From an uncultured Curvibacter sp. (lineage in GTDB: Bacteria > Pseudomonadota > Gammaproteobacteria > Burkholderiales > Burkholderiaceae), in NCBI GenBank assembly GCA_946481355.1, contig CAMLNH010000099.1, positions 1-8,656 of the forward strand: a stretch of DNA of 8,656 nucleotides, read 5' to 3'. The translations under genes and the position numbers were made by a program. This document shows positions 6,106 through 8,656 of the stretch, piece by piece. Position 1 is the stretch's first letter; every line of letters begins with the position of its first letter. Below the pieces are notes generated by a model, which saw only the letters and a program-made list of their open reading frames with translations, did not search any database and had not been told where the DNA came from.

Positions 6106-6789
6106 ATGTTGCTCTACGACCTCGTCAACGCCCGTCGCGCCCACTTCTCCCCCAACAGCTGGCGCGTGCGCATGGCCCTGCTGCACAAGGGCATCCCCTT
6201 CGAGGTGAAGGACGTGCTCTTCACCGACATCCCCAGCCTGGGCAGCGGGGGCGACAAGCTCACCATCCCCACCATCGGGCACGAGGGGAAACTCATCACC
6301 GACAGCTGGGCCATCGTGCAGCACCTGGACGCCGCCTTCCCCGACACGCCGCGCCTGCTCACGCCCGAGTCCATGCCCGTGCTCAAGTTCTTCCAGTACT
6401 GGGCGCAGACCAGCCTGCACGGCCCGATCGCGCGGCTCGTCCTCAAGGACCTGCACGATCGCCTGGACCCGGCCGACCAGACCTACTTCCGCGCCTCGCG
6501 CGAGAAAAGCTACAAGACCACGCTCGAAGAGCTGCAGGCCGGCCGCGAAGACCGCCTCGACGCCTTCCGCCGCGGTCTGCAGCCCATGCGCCTGGCCCTG
6601 GGCCACCACGCCTATCTCAGCGGCGAACAGCCGGGCTATGCCGACTACCTGGCCTTCGGCGCCTTCATGTGGGCGCGCACCAGCAGCACCTTCGCGCTGC
6701 TGGCCGAAGACGATCCGGTGCACGCCTGGCGCGAGCGCTGCCTCGACCTCTATGATGGCGCGGGCCGCCGCGAACGGGTGGCCGAATAA
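6106..6789 (+). CDS. Glutathione S-transferase family protein, beta-etherase (LigE)-like subgroup
   Basis: A 227-residue cytosolic protein with a full GST layout. The N-terminal thioredoxin-like domain (about 1-82) contains FSPNSWRVRMALLHKG (14-29), the TIPTI turn with cis-Pro55, and TDSWAI (65-70), whose Asp66-Ser67 pair should bind the glutamyl part of glutathione. An all-helical C-terminal domain follows, with GYADYLAFGAFMWAR (177-191). The SPxxWRVRMAL pattern and DSWAI resemble the LigE-like branch, which includes aryl-ether-cleaving enzymes. The position often held by Cys in the SPYCW form is Ser18 here, so Ser15 or Ser18 would be the candidate catalytic residue. The true substrate is unknown and lignin metabolism should not be assumed. 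ATG 6106 is set by the start of the first beta strand (MLLYDL). It lies between GT39 and trkA with short gaps and may be co-transcribed. Confidence 0.9.
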   Translation: MLLYDLVNARRAHFSPNSWRVRMALLHKGIPFEVKDVLFTDIPSLGSGGDKLTIPTIGHEGKLITDSWAIVQHLDAAFPDTPRLLTPESMPVLKFFQYWAQTSLHGPIARLVLKDLHDRLDPADQTYFRASREKSYKTTLEELQAGREDRLDAFRRGLQPMRLALGHHAYLSGEQPGYADYLAFGAFMWARTSSTFALLAEDDPVHAWRERCLDLYDGAGRRERVAE

Positions 6790-6815
6790 ACGTCGGGTCT
6801 GACCTCGCACATCCC

Positions 6816-8207
6816 ATGAACATCATCATCCTCGGCGCCGGTCGCGTGGGCGAGAGCGTGGCGGAGAGCCTGAGCTCCGAGCAGAACGACATCACCGTCA
6901 TCGACCAGGACCCGGTGCGCCTGCGCCAGCTCGAGGAGCGGCTGGACCTGCGCGGCGTGGTGGGCAACGGCATCCAGCCCTCGGTGCTGCGCGAAGCCGG
7001 CGCGCAGGACGCCGACATGCTGATCGCCTGCGCCGCGCTGGACGAATCCAATCTGGTGGTGTGCAAGGTGGCACACGACGTCTTCAACGTGCCGGTGACC
7101 ATCGCGCGCGTGCGCTCACCGGAATTCGTCGAGGGCGACGCGCTGATGTCCAAGAGCGGCTTTGCGGTGGACCAGGTGATCTGTCCCGAAGAATCGGTGA
7201 TGCGCTACATCCACCAGCTCATCGACTACCCCGAGGCGCTGCAGGTGCTTGAATTTGCCGAAGGCAGGGTCTGCCTGGCCGCGGTGCGTGTCACCGGCGG
7301 CAGCATCCTGGCCAACCGCACCATCGCCGAGTTCCGCGATCGCCTGCCGGTGGCGCAGATGCGCGTGGTCGCGCTCTACCGCATGGACACCGAGATGTCC
7401 ACCGAGCCCGGCACACGCGTGCTGCCCGGCGACGAAATCTTCGTGCTGGCCTCGGCCGACCAGATCCGCCTGGTGCTGGCCGCGTTGCACAACCTGGACC
7501 AGCCGGTGCAGCGCGTCATGATCGCTGGCGGCGGCAAGGTGGGCCTGCGGCTGGCGCGCAGCCTCGTGAAGCAGTGCCAGGTCAAGATCATCGAGCAGAA
7601 CGCCAAGCGCTGCGACTACCTCGCCAGTCAGCTGCCCACGAACATGCTGGTGCTCAACGGCGACACCGTCGAAGAGGACCTGCTGCAGGAAGAGAACGTG
7701 CACGAGATGGACCTCTTCCTCGCGCTGACCAGCGACGACGAGGACAACATCATGTCGGCCATGCTGGCCAAGCGCCTGGGCGCGCGCCGCGTGATGGCGC
7801 TGATCAACCGGCGCGCCTACGCCGACATGATGCAGGGCTCGACCATCGACATCGCCATCTCCCCCGCGCAGACCGTCATTGGCGAGCTGCTGACCCACAT
7901 CCGCCGCGGCGACGTGGTGGCCGTGCACAGCCTGCGCCGCGGTGCGGCCGAGGCGCTGGAGGGCATCGCGCGCGGCGACGTCAAGACCTCACGCCTCGTG
8001 GGCCGGCGCATCGAGGAGATCAAGCTGCCCGAGGGCACGCGCTTCGGCGTCATCGTGCGCGGCGAAGGCCGCAAGTCCGAAGTGCTCATGCCCCACCACG
8101 ACACCCTGATCGAGGATGGTGACCACATCGTGATCTTCATCCCGAACAAGCGCCTGGTGCGCGAGGTGGAGCGCCTGTTCCAGGTCAGCGCCACTTTCTT
8201 CGGCTGA
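6816..8207 (+). CDS. trkA: Trk potassium uptake system, NAD-binding regulatory subunit TrkA
   Basis: A 463-residue cytosolic protein that is full length for TrkA (E. coli TrkA is about 458). It has two tandem RCK/TrkA-N plus TrkA-C repeats. The first nucleotide fold has GAGRVG (7-12) and the ribose-binding acid in VIDQD (Asp30). The second has GGGKVG (238-243) with Glu260. TrkA-C halves follow at about 140-225 and 365-455, the last including LPEGTRFGVIVRGE and a GDHIVIFI strand. The protein forms a ring under the TrkH channel and controls K+ uptake in response to bound NAD(H) and adenine nucleotides. Both glycine motifs are intact, so both folds are probably functional. The start at 6816 is set by the first beta strand MNIIILGAG. 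No strong Shine-Dalgarno site is seen. trkH begins 13 bases after the stop. Confidence 0.97.
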   Translation: MNIIILGAGRVGESVAESLSSEQNDITVIDQDPVRLRQLEERLDLRGVVGNGIQPSVLREAGAQDADMLIACAALDESNLVVCKVAHDVFNVPVTIARVRSPEFVEGDALMSKSGFAVDQVICPEESVMRYIHQLIDYPEALQVLEFAEGRVCLAAVRVTGGSILANRTIAEFRDRLPVAQMRVVALYRMDTEMSTEPGTRVLPGDEIFVLASADQIRLVLAALHNLDQPVQRVMIAGGGKVGLRLARSLVKQCQVKIIEQNAKRCDYLASQLPTNMLVLNGDTVEEDLLQEENVHEMDLFLALTSDDEDNIMSAMLAKRLGARRVMALINRRAYADMMQGSTIDIAISPAQTVIGELLTHIRRGDVVAVHSLRRGAAEALEGIARGDVKTSRLVGRRIEEIKLPEGTRFGVIVRGEGRKSEVLMPHHDTLIEDGDHIVIFIPNKRLVREVERLFQVSATFFG

Positions 8208-8213
8208 GGGAAG
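8206..8213 (+). promoter_or_regulatory. Shine-Dalgarno site of trkH overlapping the trkA stop
   Basis: GAGGGAAG starts inside the trkA TGA and ends 7 bases before the trkH ATG at 8221. It supports that start and suggests translation coupled to trkA. Confidence 0.55.
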
Positions 8214-8220
8214 CACCCCC

Positions 8221-8656
8221 ATGTTCCTGCCCGCCCTGGCGCTGCTCGCGCGCATCCTCATGGCCTTCTCGCTGGCCTTCCTGGTACCGCTGGCCTGGGC
8301 CTGGGCCGAGGACGCGCCCGCGCTGCGCGAGGTCTGGGCCGCCAGCGGCGCGCTGACCCTGGTCAGCGGCTGGCTGCTGTGGCTGGCCACGCGACGGCAC
8401 CGGCGCGAGCTGCAGGCGCGCGACGGCTTCCTGCTCGTCAACCTGGTCTGGGTGGTGCTCACCGCCTACTCCGCGGTGCCGCTGTACTACACCGTGCCCG
8501 CCATCGGCTGGAGCCACGCCTACTTCGAGGCCATGAGCGCGCTCACCGCCACCGGCGCCACCGCGCTGCAGGGCCTGGATGCGCTGCCGGTCTCGGTCAA
8601 CGTCTGGCGCTGCTTCCTGCAGCTCATCGGCGGCCTGGGCATCATGCTGCTGGTGG
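8221..8656 (+). CDS. trkH: Trk potassium channel subunit TrkH (5' part, runs off window)
   Basis: The first 145 codons of the membrane channel that carries K+ into the cell. Two N-terminal hydrophobic segments (about 5-27 and 38-56) are followed by the basic stretch RRHRRELQARDGF and a TM at about 69-90. Next comes the first pore loop, AYFEAMSALTATGAT (100-114). TATGAT corresponds to TTTGAT, the first of four selectivity-filter segments in TrkH, with Gly112 the key K+-coordinating glycine. LDALPVSVNVWRCFLQLIGGLGI (119-141) matches the TrkH helix after that loop. The ATG at 8221 has a good Shine-Dalgarno site 7 bases upstream and lies 13 bases after trkA, its regulatory partner. The other three pore repeats are outside the window, so TrkH cannot be told from the paralogue TrkG with certainty. 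Confidence 0.92.
   Translation, partial: MFLPALALLARILMAFSLAFLVPLAWAWAEDAPALREVWAASGALTLVSGWLLWLATRRHRRELQARDGFLLVNLVWVVLTAYSAVPLYYTVPAIGWSHAYFEAMSALTATGATALQGLDALPVSVNVWRCFLQLIGGLGIMLLV

Noticed and set aside
7116..7928. A 270-codon open frame on the - strand within trkA.
   Set aside because: It is antisense to conserved trkA sequence and rich in His/Val/Gly with no family signature.

Overview
The window is about 8.7 kb of very GC-rich DNA, packed with genes and with no gap longer than about 70 bases. Coding density, strong G/C bias at third codon positions and the gene families point to a betaproteobacterium of the Burkholderiales, plausibly Comamonadaceae. That placement is an inference from style and family content, since no rRNA or other phylogenetic marker is present. 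I see no mobile element, CRISPR array, tRNA or rRNA.

Layout from left to right. (1) Bases 1-494 (+) hold the C-terminal part of an oligopeptide/dipeptide-type ABC importer ATPase with its four-cysteine tail. (2) Bases 3889-504 (-) form a tight three-gene unit with 4-base gaps: a cation diffusion facilitator metal exporter, a 14-TM-type DHA2 MFS efflux permease, and a YafJ-type class II glutamine amidotransferase. It converges on the ABC gene with 9 bases between stop codons. (3) A 56-base divergent spacer leads to a small periplasmic c-type cytochrome (3946-4248, +). (4) A 74-residue cysteine-rich CWC-family protein (4480-4256, -) converges on the cytochrome with 7 bases between. (5) After a 69-base divergent spacer carrying an inverted repeat, a rightward series follows: a family-39 membrane glycosyltransferase, a glutathione S-transferase, trkA, and the first 145 codons of trkH, which runs off the window.

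Functionally this is mostly housekeeping and transport. TrkA and TrkH together make a potassium uptake system, with TrkA as the cytosolic NAD-binding gating subunit and TrkH as the membrane channel. The CDF and MFS proteins both export from the cytoplasm (metal ions and probably small molecules). The GT39 enzyme probably transfers a sugar from a lipid carrier to an envelope acceptor. I found no convincing new defence, mobile or biosynthetic system. The points worth a second look are modest: a degenerate second C-terminal domain on the CDF exporter, a cytochrome with no methionine at the expected ligand position, a perfect 22-base palindrome inside the MFS gene, an inverted repeat between the CWC and GT39 genes, and the tiny CWC gene itself.
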